NCBI GenBank assembly: GCA_013076295.1
Contig: RQOL01000618.1
Coordinates: forward strand, 4,588,001 to 4,652,000
DNA: 64,000 bases
Origin: Sanderia malayensis
Taxonomy: Eukaryota > Cnidaria > Scyphozoa > Semaeostomeae > Pelagiidae
Direction of reading: 5' to 3'
Made by a program: the position numbers and the translations under genes. Under the pieces are notes generated by a model. It was not told the origin of the DNA and ran no database searches. It saw nothing but the letters and a program-made list of their open reading frames with translations. Positions within the stretch are counted from its first letter, which is position 1. Each line of letters begins with the position of its first letter. Below are positions 31,345 to 39,851 of this stretch, in pieces.

Positions 31345-33353
31345 TTTGGTGTCATGCTTTCTTCCTCCAACTCCTCTCCTTGGTAGCATAAAGGGCGGTT
31401 ATTAAGAATGGCCTGAACCTTCTTTAAAACGACTTCCATCTCTCTGAAGCGTAGCATGGCCCTACCCAGACATCTTCGTAAAATCCCTTTTGTCAGCCCC
31501 ACCATCTTTTCAAACGATCCTCCCCACCAAGGTGCCAACGCCAAATTGAATTTCCAGGTTATGTAGTTGTCTGCCAGATATGCTTGCACTTCAGGGTGCT
31601 CACACAGTTGATGCAAGTCTACTGCCGTCGCCCTGAATGTGCTGCCGTTGTCACTGATGATGAGGTTTGGCACTCCCCATGCTGCAATGAACCGTTCTAA
31701 TTCCAATTTGAAGGTGGAGACAGTCATGTCCTCAACTAGCTCCAAATTCACCGCTCTTGTTGTGGCACATGTGAATAAAGCAATGTATGCCTTAGAGGTC
31801 TTTCCTTTCTCCGTTTTGACATAGAGTGGTCCTGCAAAGTCCACTCCGGTGTGCTGGAAAGGCCTTGTTCGGACCACTCTAGTGTCCGGTAATGGTGCCA
31901 TTGCTGGGGCCTTTAGATGGCTGCCTGAAAGCAATCTGCATTGTTGACACCCTTTTATCACGGACTTCACCAACTGCCGACCTCTTGGAATCCAATACTG
32001 AGCTCTGACTTCAGCCAACGTTCTGCTCACTTTTTCATGTCCAATTCTCTGGTGACATTCTTGCACAATCAACTCTGTAACCTTGTGCCGTGTGGGGAGG
32101 AGGATTGGGTGTTTCTGGTCAAAGGTCAGACTTGTGTTTTTCAACCGACCTCCGCATCTGATGAAGCCACCCGTGTGCAGATATGCACCCAAGTCTCTAG
32201 TTCTAGCTTCGTATTCTGCATCTCCCTTCATGTCTTTCTGCATGGCCTTGACAATCCACTCTCTAGTCTCTCTCAATTCCTCAATGCTCAGCACTTGTGA
32301 CGTCACCCTACTATCTTTTGCCTTTCTGCAATTGTCAATGAATCGCTTCATTCTCGCAAGGCAACCAAGAAGTCTTCTGAGGCTACTGAATCTTCTCAGG
32401 TTGATTGCTTCTGTCAGCTTGATACTCCCCTCGGTAACAACTGTGAGTGTGGGAGATCTTTCTTCGGTGTTGGCCTCTTCGTCTGGTTGGAAATTGGCTA
32501 ATTGCTTTGGCCAGTGCTCCTTTTCTCTCTTCAAGAATGTCGGCCCTTCCCACCACAATGGAGAATGATGCAGTCTGCTGGCAGTCACACCACGTGTTCC
32601 CATGTCACTAGGGTTTATTTCAGTGGGGCAATGATACCATGTCGCTTCAGGAATCGCTTCATGGATCTCCTTCACTTTGTTATTTACGAAGGGTTTCCAT
32701 GCTCCATTACTTGCAATCCAATATAGAGCAGTCAAGCTATCGAGCCACATATTGATCTTGTCTAGCTTCCAACCGTCCAACGCCTTTATCACTGACCTTG
32801 CCAATCTTGCACCAGTAACAGCAGATAGAAGTTCCAACCTCGGAATTGTAATCGTCTTCAGTGGGGCTAGTCTACACTTTGCTGTCAGTAATCTGCTGGT
32901 TATTTCTTCACCGCAATTGGACACAATATATACTGCTGCACAATAGCCCAATTTGCTCGCATCACAGAATACGTGCAGGACCATTTCATTTGCTATGGAT
33001 TCTGTCGCTGCAGACAATACCCTTCTAGGAACAGCCAAGTGCTTCATTTCTTGTACGCTTTGCAGCCAGCTGTGAAATTGCGCTTGCTCTTCTGCTGGCA
33101 GTTCTTCATTCCAGTCCAGTCCTCTTGCACAAATCGATTGGAAAATCAATCTTGCCTTCAAAATCACCGGACCTGCTAGTCCGAGAGGATCGAAAACTGA
33201 CGACAAGCAACTGAGCAAACTTCTTCTTGTCACCGGTGTTGGTGGCTTTGTTAGATTTAAATCCACTAACAATATGTCGCAGCTGGGCTGCCATGTGACT
33301 CCCAGAATCTTTCGTTGTTCCTCTGTTGCTTCTTCATTGATCTTTTCTCGCAC
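31345..33353 (-). CDS. Bel/Pao RT thumb, RNase H and integrase
   Basis: From 33353: REKINEEATEEQRKILGVTW (RT end), LDWNEELPAEEQ linker, RNase H with VFCDASKLGYCAAVY, and integrase with an HHCC module (ECHQRIGHEKVS ... KGCQQCRLL). The DDE core has HTGVDFAGPL, LIISDNGSTFRA and GGSFEKMVGLTKGILRR. The frame is open to the solo-LTR junction. Just upstream, part of RT after YVDD is missing and the frame shifts, so a full polyprotein cannot be made. Confidence 0.93.
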
Positions 33354-33360
33354 AATTGCA

Positions 33361-35658
33361 TCATTGGAGAACCATTTTCGATATTAGCTCCTCCGCATTG
33401 TCACCACCAGAGATATAATCATCCACATACAAGCTTTGGTTCACATCTTGGACCAATTCTTCGTTTTCTTCCTTATACGTTGACAAGTGATGTCTGACTG
33501 TAGCGGACAGGATAAACGGACTCGGTCCAGCACCAAATATGGCTCTTGTAAATCTGAATTCTTCAATTTCAAAGTCATTGCTCGTTGCATTCTTTACCCA
33601 GAGAAATCTCATGGCGTCTCTATCTTCTGGCTCGATCTCTATTTGTAAGAATGCCTGCTTTATGTCAGCCATGAGGATGATTGCGTGCATTCTAAAGTTC
33701 AGCAATATTGAAAACAGCAACGGATTCAGTGAAGGCCCAGTATGCAGACACTCATTCAATGATTTTGCACCCTTTGTCACCTTTGCAGACGCGTCATATA
33801 CCACTCTCACTTTTGTTGTTGTTGCTTCTTCGCGTTCGACAGCTTGATGTGGGATGTACGTTACTCTTTGTCCTGTTGCATTTTCCGGAACACGTTCTAC
33901 TATGCCTTCTTCGAGTTGCTGTTGGATGATTGCATCATATTCTTTCAAAATGTCCGGGGTCTTCTTCAACTTCTTTAGTTGGTTGTTCAACCTTCCTTCT
34001 GCTAGACCTCGGTTCATTGGAGCTTTGAACTTCCCTTCACGCCAGGGCAGCGGAACCGAGTATCTCTTTCCTGTGAATCTGATATCTTCTTCAAACGCCA
34101 TGTGCACAGGGTCTTCTTCTTTTATTCCCAATGTCTCGAAATCCCACAGTCTTGAGACATCCTCGCTGATTGAAGGGTTTCGTTCTGTTACCAGGTGGAC
34201 CGGCTCCTCTTCTTCCTTCACTGCGCTTTGTCCTGTTGGTCCCATCAATGTCCAGCTTAACGCAGTATGTACTGCTACAGGCTCTCCCGATCGTCCTTTG
34301 TGTACCTGCCCTGTCAATATTTCAGCCAGATGTTGGCTGCCCAGCAGCATATCAATTTCCAAGTTGCACTCCTTCGTTACGTCTGTAAAGTATACGTCTT
34401 TCAAATGAGCATATCTCTCTTTTAATTTCAGTGGAGCAGGATTTCCAACGGTTGTCACTGCAGGTATTGTCTTTACTTCCACGGGAATGCTGCAATTGCT
34501 ATCTAGACTGCTCAGCTGCAATTCATGAATCTCTGTCTTCAATTCTTGAAGGCTTCCATTCAAACCTTCTAGCATTTGATTCATCTTGCTGACTGGTTTA
34601 CTTTCTAGTCGTTTTATCAGCTTTTCCGTTGCAAAACTTCTAGCACTTCCACTGTCCAACAGTACTCTGCACTTCGTCGTTCCCTCTCCGCTTGCTGTGT
34701 GTACTCGTGCAATCAAGGTTTGGTAGACTATTGCTGCCGTTGGATTCATTGTCTTTGAGTTCAGTACTCCTGTAGGCTCTCTAATTCCGTTACACAATGT
34801 TTCGTGGTGCTTTGACTTCGCGCATTTGCTGCAAGTCTCTGCTTTGTTGCATTTGGATAGTACATGTCCACGTTTTAGACATCCATAACACCTTTTGTAC
34901 CTCTTTATTACTGCTTCTCTTTCTTTCACCGTTGTATACTTGCTGCAGTCTGACGCCTTGTGCTCACCAAGACAGAATTCGCAAGTTTCTTTCTTCTGAT
35001 GCTGGACAGAGGTTAAGGTTGCTCCTGTGGCCTGCCAAGTTCTGGTTTCTGCTTGGCTTGGAATAGAAGGTCTTTCCAGCGGCTTTTTTGGGTGTGGTTG
35101 ACCTATGGAGGTTTTAGCAGCAACTCCGCATTTCTCCATTACACGCACGCATCTTCTTACACCTTCTATCAATTGCATCATTGTCAGGTCATCATCCTCG
35201 TCATGATTTTCCGTCAACCTCATTCTGATTTCAAATGGAAGCTTGCCAAGCACCTTTGGCACCATTGTCATAGAGTATTCTATCTGACTGACTCCAATAG
35301 CAGTTAATGCTTTCACGTGGCATTCTACTTCTTCGTGAAACCGCTTGAGCCTGTATAGCTCGTAGCTGTTGCTGATTGCCGGTAGTCTTTCAATACCATC
35401 AAGGTGTGCCTTGCGTAGTGTACTTCTGTGGCCATATCGTTCCTTCAATAGACGAATTGCAGCTTCATATTGGTCTCCCCTCAGTTGGATATCTGAAATC
35501 GTCACAAAGGCAGGTCCCCTTAAGCAGTTTTTCAGATATTGTAATTTCTGATGGTCCGGCAATGAAGGATTGGCATGAACACCATGTTCAAAACATTCCC
35601 AAAATTCGTGCCATTTCATGACGTCACCATCAAATGGCTTCAATTCCATTTTTGGCAA
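33361..35658 (-). CDS. Bel/Pao gag, protease and RT N-terminal half
   Basis: 765 open codons. The N-terminal gag domain (LKPFDGDVMKWHEFWECFEH ... LKNCLRGPAF) matches the DUF1759 pattern. Two CCHC-like knuckles follow (CEFCLGEHKASDC; CYGCLKRGHVLSKC), then a Pao-type protease (VLLDSGSARSFATEKL). RT has VVYDASAKVTKGAKSLNECL, ILMADIKQAFLQIEIEPED and the active site SLYVDDYISGG. Soon after YVDD the text jumps to KMVLQ and stop. The expected ~30-40 residues before the KW motif are deleted. The start overlaps the upstream ORF by 19 nt in the -1 frame. Confidence 0.93.
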   Translation of the reverse strand: MPKMELKPFDGDVMKWHEFWECFEHGVHANPSLPDHQKLQYLKNCLRGPAFVTISDIQLRGDQYEAAIRLLKERYGHRSTLRKAHLDGIERLPAISNSYELYRLKRFHEEVECHVKALTAIGVSQIEYSMTMVPKVLGKLPFEIRMRLTENHDEDDDLTMMQLIEGVRRCVRVMEKCGVAAKTSIGQPHPKKPLERPSIPSQAETRTWQATGATLTSVQHQKKETCEFCLGEHKASDCSKYTTVKEREAVIKRYKRCYGCLKRGHVLSKCNKAETCSKCAKSKHHETLCNGIREPTGVLNSKTMNPTAAIVYQTLIARVHTASGEGTTKCRVLLDSGSARSFATEKLIKRLESKPVSKMNQMLEGLNGSLQELKTEIHELQLSSLDSNCSIPVEVKTIPAVTTVGNPAPLKLKERYAHLKDVYFTDVTKECNLEIDMLLGSQHLAEILTGQVHKGRSGEPVAVHTALSWTLMGPTGQSAVKEEEEPVHLVTERNPSISEDVSRLWDFETLGIKEEDPVHMAFEEDIRFTGKRYSVPLPWREGKFKAPMNRGLAEGRLNNQLKKLKKTPDILKEYDAIIQQQLEEGIVERVPENATGQRVTYIPHQAVEREEATTTKVRVVYDASAKVTKGAKSLNECLHTGPSLNPLLFSILLNFRMHAIILMADIKQAFLQIEIEPEDRDAMRFLWVKNATSNDFEIEEFRFTRAIFGAGPSPFILSATVRHHLSTYKEENEELVQDVNQSLYVDDYISGGDNAEELISKMVLQ

Positions 35659-36935
35659 ACGGATTCCGGTGTAGTGATTTGATTGTCTCTTCTTGCATCA
35701 GATGGGCCATCGCTTTCTGGCTTCCTTGAAAGGTTCCTCAGTTTTGATTTTATTCTTACTACTTGTTTCTCGTGTGTTTCCATAGTGTTTAACCTTTCTT
35801 CAATCGACACACCCATCTCCTTTTGTCTTATCTCTACCTTCCGGCTGCTTTCCTCAAGTCTTTTCAATGCACGTGTTAATGCTTCACATTTATCCGCAAC
35901 ATCTTCGACATCATCAGTATTTTCGTCTACCGAGACTAACAATCTTGCTATTAACTGCCATGCTATGGCTCTGTCTTCTTCGACTTTTTGCAACTTAATC
36001 GCTGCTCTAGGCAATCGGAATTGACTTGCTTGCATATGGATCGGTTGAAGCTGAGGAGGCGATTGCGCGTGATTGATGGACATGGGTAATATCTGGTTTC
36101 CTGCAGCTGCAGACGTCACCGGAAGGTTGAATGCTTCACCTGTTTGAAGCGGGTTGGATCGGATCTGTTCGACGGATCTGACGGCTCCACTGTGTGCTTC
36201 ACCTGTCTGAAGCGGGTAGGATCTCATCTGTTCGAACGATCTGACGGCTCCACTGTGTGCTTCACCTGTCTGAAGCGGGTAGGATCTCATCTGTTCGACG
36301 GATCTGACGGCTCCACTGTGTGCTTCACCTGTCTGAAGCGGGTAGGATCTCATCTGTTCGAACGATCTGACGGCTCCACTGTGTGCTTCACCTGTCTGAA
36401 GCGGGTAGGATCTCATCTGTTCGAACGATCTGACGGCTCCACTGTGTGCTTCACCTGTCTGAAGCGGGTAGGATCGGATCTGTTCGACGGATCTCACGGC
36501 TCCACTGTATGCTTCACCTGTCTGAAGCGGGTAGGATCTCATCTGTTCGACGGATCTGACGGCTCCACTGTGTGCTTCACCTGTCTGAAGCGGATAGGAT
36601 CTCATCTGTTCGACTGATCTGACGGCTCCACTGTGTGCTTCACCTGTCTGACGCGGGTTGGATCGGATCTGTTCGAAGGATCTGACGGCTCCACTGTGTG
36701 CTTCACCTGTCTGAAGCGGGTAGGATCTCATCTGTTCGAATGATCTGACGGCTCCACTGTGTGCTTCACCTGTCTGAAGCGGGTTGGATCGACTGTCACG
36801 ACCATCTGAACAAACCGATTGACTTCTGCTGTGTTTTTCTTGCCGCTCAACCAGTATCGATAACATCTCAGCATCATCAAACTCGTCTCTCCTGAATTCA
36901 GGCACTGAATACGGGCTTTCCCCTCGTCGCGACAT
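35640..36935 (-). CDS. Bel/Pao first ORF with ten 21-residue repeats
   Basis: The ATG at 36935 (MSRRGESPYSVPEFRRDEFD) lies ~120 nt after the 5' LTR. Residues ~50-265 are ten full and one partial copies of a 21-residue unit around PLQTGEAHSGAVRSFEQMR (F/V and M/I vary). A Pro/Gln-rich linker follows, then a coiled-coil-like segment (KCEALTRALKRLEESSRKVE; MGVSIEERLNTMETHEKQVV). It ends in QKWN, 19 nt into the gag ORF. Bel/Pao elements often begin gag with a coiled coil; the repeat array is an unusual addition. A -1 frameshift would be needed to fuse it with gag. Alternatively a base was lost. Confidence 0.85.
   Translation of the reverse strand: MSRRGESPYSVPEFRRDEFDDAEMLSILVERQEKHSRSQSVCSDGRDSRSNPLQTGEAHSGAVRSFEQMRSYPLQTGEAHSGAVRSFEQIRSNPRQTGEAHSGAVRSVEQMRSYPLQTGEAHSGAVRSVEQMRSYPLQTGEAYSGAVRSVEQIRSYPLQTGEAHSGAVRSFEQMRSYPLQTGEAHSGAVRSFEQMRSYPLQTGEAHSGAVRSVEQMRSYPLQTGEAHSGAVRSFEQMRSYPLQTGEAHSGAVRSVEQIRSNPLQTGEAFNLPVTSAAAGNQILPMSINHAQSPPQLQPIHMQASQFRLPRAAIKLQKVEEDRAIAWQLIARLLVSVDENTDDVEDVADKCEALTRALKRLEESSRKVEIRQKEMGVSIEERLNTMETHEKQVVRIKSKLRNLSRKPESDGPSDARRDNQITTPESVCQKWN
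36136..36793. repeat. 63-bp in-frame tandem repeat array
   Basis: Ten full units plus one partial of 63 bp containing CACTGTGTGCTTCACCTGTC. The units are nearly identical, with a few alternating variants (GTTCGAACGA vs GTTCGACGGA), and all keep the reading frame. Confidence 0.95.
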
Positions 36936-37054
36936 GTTTAAAATTATTCTTAAGAACTAGCTGTTTCTGACTCAAAGTTATGTAATTAAATCTCAAAAGA
37001 TTACTTCTATTCGATAAGCTATAGCCTGTATCCGGCTCGGTGGACCACATTAAG

Positions 37055-37474
37055 TGTTGGAAATCCACGGCACACTTAAACCGATAGGCCCAAAAAAATG
37101 ATGATTAGGAGACTGTATAAGTTTATAATAATTAACATCAATAACACAACAATAAAGCGTTTAACTACAACTACAAATCAATAAAAGGCAATTAAATTAC
37201 TAAAAAGTTCAAAGAAAGAATTACTTACGAAACTTTGACGAAGGCGATGCTACCAATTTTCAGAATGAATGTTACCTAACTAAGTTAAAAATACACTACA
37301 AACGATTATATTAATTCTAAGACAATAGTAAATTGACTGTCAGATCAGCGCCTAAATGTCTAGTTTGCATACCCTTGCCAAGAGGTTGTTAGTCGGATCT
37401 AAGTCCTTAGTATCAATATACCCTCTTAGCAAGGGCATGCAACATGCGTCAATGATCTTGTTCAATTCAGCACA
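37055..37474 (-). repeat. 5' LTR of Bel/Pao element
   Basis: Direct repeat of 29942-30361. On the minus strand it starts TGTGCTGAATTG and ends TTTCCAACA. TGGTCCACCGAGCC within the next ~20 nt is the primer-binding candidate. Confidence 0.92.
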
Positions 37475-38258
37475 CGGCGTTTGGCTGACTATAATTTCTA
37501 AAATGATGAATCGACTCTTGAAACGATTCTTTCAACAGATTGACAATTCAATTGAAAAACCAACTGAAAAAAATGGCCTAAAATTGTGGTCAACGTTTTA
37601 TCAATGACACAAATGTCCGCAAAGTGATGTCGCGTTGGGAATGCAAATCAATGAACCTAAAACCAACTTGTAAGAGCTCTCTCCCGAGATTCATAGAATT
37701 ATATTCTATAAGCAACATCACATTGTGACCTTTAGTATCATTGATAAAACTTCGACCAAAGTTTTAGGCCATTTTTCTTGAGAAGCACTAATGAACCGAA
37801 AGGTGTCAAAATCAATTGGCGGGAGGGGTTTGGAAAAATGTTCAACAATTAATTAGCGGAGGGGGCACGGCCATCAGGCACCCAAGAGTAAGTAGCCAAC
37901 CCATATTTGAGTAGTAATCCAGAGATAAAAACACAAGAGCACTGCAATTTCTACGCTGGGACCTTTGAAGAACAAAACAAATTCTCTTAAAACATGTTAA
38001 TTCGAAATTGGATATTTACACGGCATTTAAATTTTTTTCTCTTTCATTTAATTTCATAGTTCTCACTGCGCCTATCAATTTTCAATCCGAAAGCAAATAT
38101 TGAGCCTTCATTTTTTACCTACGTGTGGCAGACCAAAAGCTGCACGACTTTGCACTTGCCTCAATGATGCAAGTTTTTGGCTGGTTTTGATTGGTCAGGA
38201 CTTTTCGATATTTTATTGTTTTGAACAATAGAGGAAAATATTCATCTCCCCTACAATT
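37475..38258. other. Intergenic with hairpin MITE copy
   Basis: GGCGTTTGGCTGACTATA at 37476 recurs at 57899. Within it, 37564-37606 (AAATGGCCTAAAATTGTGGT) and 37728-37770 are inverted copies, a foldback of about 200 bp. The remainder, 37790-38258, shows no gene. Confidence 0.5.
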
Positions 38259-38340
38259 CTGGCATATCTTGTTGTGTTCCCCAAGGATCAGTTCTTGAGC
38301 CGCTGAAATTTTTAATCTTCTATGAATGACCTAGCATATT
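38259..38340 (+). pseudogene. LINE reverse transcriptase scrap
   Basis: SGISCCVPQGSVLEPLKFLI then, after a frame change, MNDL. This is the conserved SGVPQGSxLGPLLFxIYxNDL block of non-LTR RT. The fragment is too short to place in a clade. Confidence 0.5.
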
Positions 38341-38584
38341 GGAACGAATCAAATAAATCCAACTTTAAAATTTCTGATGAGGACAAGGCAAAATCACTGC
38401 CTCTTGCCGGACCTGTGCAGATGCTTGAATCGAAGTTGCAAATACTGTATAACAAACGAGAAAGAGCGCGAAGGGCAAAGAGCAGACAGAATAGAAACAT
38501 AACAAAATTTACTGATATTTTGGCCCAAGAATTTAGGCCTTCTTCAGAGTAACTGAAATGATATAATACAATATGATTTCAAAT

Positions 38585-38673
38585 ATGGTGGTTTTAAAGT
38601 TGTTGGCTATGATTGGTGGAATTGTTATGTGTGAATGCTACGCAGAGGTGGGTGTCTGGAATGGCAGCTATAA
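38585..38673 (+). CDS. Possible signal-peptide first exon
   Basis: ATG at 38585 opens MVVLKLLAMIGGIVMCECYA and EVGVWNGSYK, a typical hydrophobic leader with a plausible cleavage after CYA. It is followed at once by GTGAGT at 38674, a good donor. No downstream partner exon was identified, so this is only a candidate. Confidence 0.22.
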
Positions 38674-39851
38674 GTGAGTCCAAATGGTAGGAATAAGGCA
38701 TATTAGAATGCGAGTAACATATAACAAAATGGATTTGTAAAGTTAAATAAAAAGTGCCGGGTATCCCAAAAAACGCAACACTTTTGATTGACTCCAGCGT
38801 TGAAAATATGGTCTAGATTGTTCTGCAATAGTGCTTTTTTGCTTATTGATTGGTAACGTGAAGAATGATACCTTTCTTATGTCAGTATTGATGCTTTGTT
38901 CATTGAGATATTTATCTCCAAAGCTCAAATTTACTGTCCCTTCCAAACCAGAGCTTTCGTAAAAATCTTGTTTATTAGTTTCCTGCTCGCGTCTCGAGCC
39001 TTTGTTTAAAATCTTGTCTTCTGTTTCATTGTTCCTATGTCTTAAATCCCATTATTTGTTAGTCAGTCATGTGGTCTTTCCATCATTTCAGTTAACAAAT
39101 CACCACACTGCTCAACATGACTTGAAATATATTGGTTGAAGATGATTCTTTATCTTTGTTCCATGTGGTTTCACTTAGATGGAAAGAATTAAATAAGTTG
39201 CAAAAAGTGATGTCTATTGTCTCTTTTGTAAAATAGAAAAGTTTTGTGGAGAACCAACGTTCGTGTCCTGGTCATTTTTGCCGGTTTTCCAGTAACCTTT
39301 ACAAATTTCAAAAAGCTTATTCTCTTCGCCATACAAGGGCTGTACAAATGTGAAATTATTTCGAACTATCTGCCAGTTTAATATCAATTAAAACTGATTT
39401 AACAACAAAGGTCTCCAAAAACAGTGCCTATACGTCTTCAAGGATGGGCAAAGAAAGTGAAAAAATTGTACGGGGGACACGAGGGCACTTAAGCAAAAGA
39501 CTGGGGAAACATCCGTTTTAAAGTCTTGTCTACAAGGCCCTAACTGCATAATGCAAAGAACCCATAGACTGCAATAAAAGTGCATCACTGTTTCCAAATT
39601 GATGTTCTAATAATTTCAGATATTCTTAGCTTGTCCCACTCTAAATAATTTTAAAATGATTTCCGCAAAGCAAAGCAATTTATCTTTAAGCAAGACAGAG
39701 CGTATTGTGTTTGACTGTGTAACTCTTAACTACTTTTTTGATAACATTTTCGCAATTATCTGCATTGTATTAAATAAAGAGATGAAAACTTCTAATCCCT
39801 ATGTATAAACAGGACAGCTTGCAACGTTTTGCTTAGGAGTGGCTGATGCTT
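38674..39851. other. Intergenic; MITE end and 3' flank of the 928-codon gene
   Basis: GCCGGGTATCCCAAAAAACG at 38753 is a left end of the CCGGGTGTCCC MITE family, and its partner end was not found nearby. The last few hundred bases are probably the 3' UTR of the minus-strand gene. No clear polyadenylation hexamer on the minus strand was seen. Confidence 0.35.

Larger units (their letters stand above)
29942..37474 (-). mobile_element. Bel/Pao LTR retrotransposon with solo-LTR insertion
   Basis: LTRs of 420 bp at 29942-30361 and 37055-37474 (plus strand TGTTGG...CAGCACA) differ at about 8 positions. Flanks CGGT and CGGC suggest a 4-bp duplication with one change. The right flank CGTTTGGCTGAC also occurs at 57899, joined there to TTGCGG, supporting the empty-site structure. 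Minus-strand order: repeat-rich ORF, gag (DUF1759-type), protease, RT, RNase H, integrase, DUF5641-type C-terminus, which is diagnostic for Bel/Pao. Defects: RT internal deletion at about 33360 and a foreign solo LTR at 30899-31339. Confidence 0.93.

Noticed and set aside
33539..34408. Plus-strand ORFs of 100-180 codons over the Bel/Pao pol
   Set aside because: Antisense to clear RT and protease motifs, with compositional shadow character.
36144..36617. 157-codon plus-strand ORF of repeated VGSHLFERSDGSTVCFTCLK
   Set aside because: Antisense reading of the 63-bp repeat array in the Bel/Pao ORF. Repeats without stops stay open in several frames.
36136..36793. Regularly spaced repeats resembling a CRISPR array
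   Set aside because: Units are contiguous tandem copies with no unique spacers, in an animal retrotransposon coding frame.
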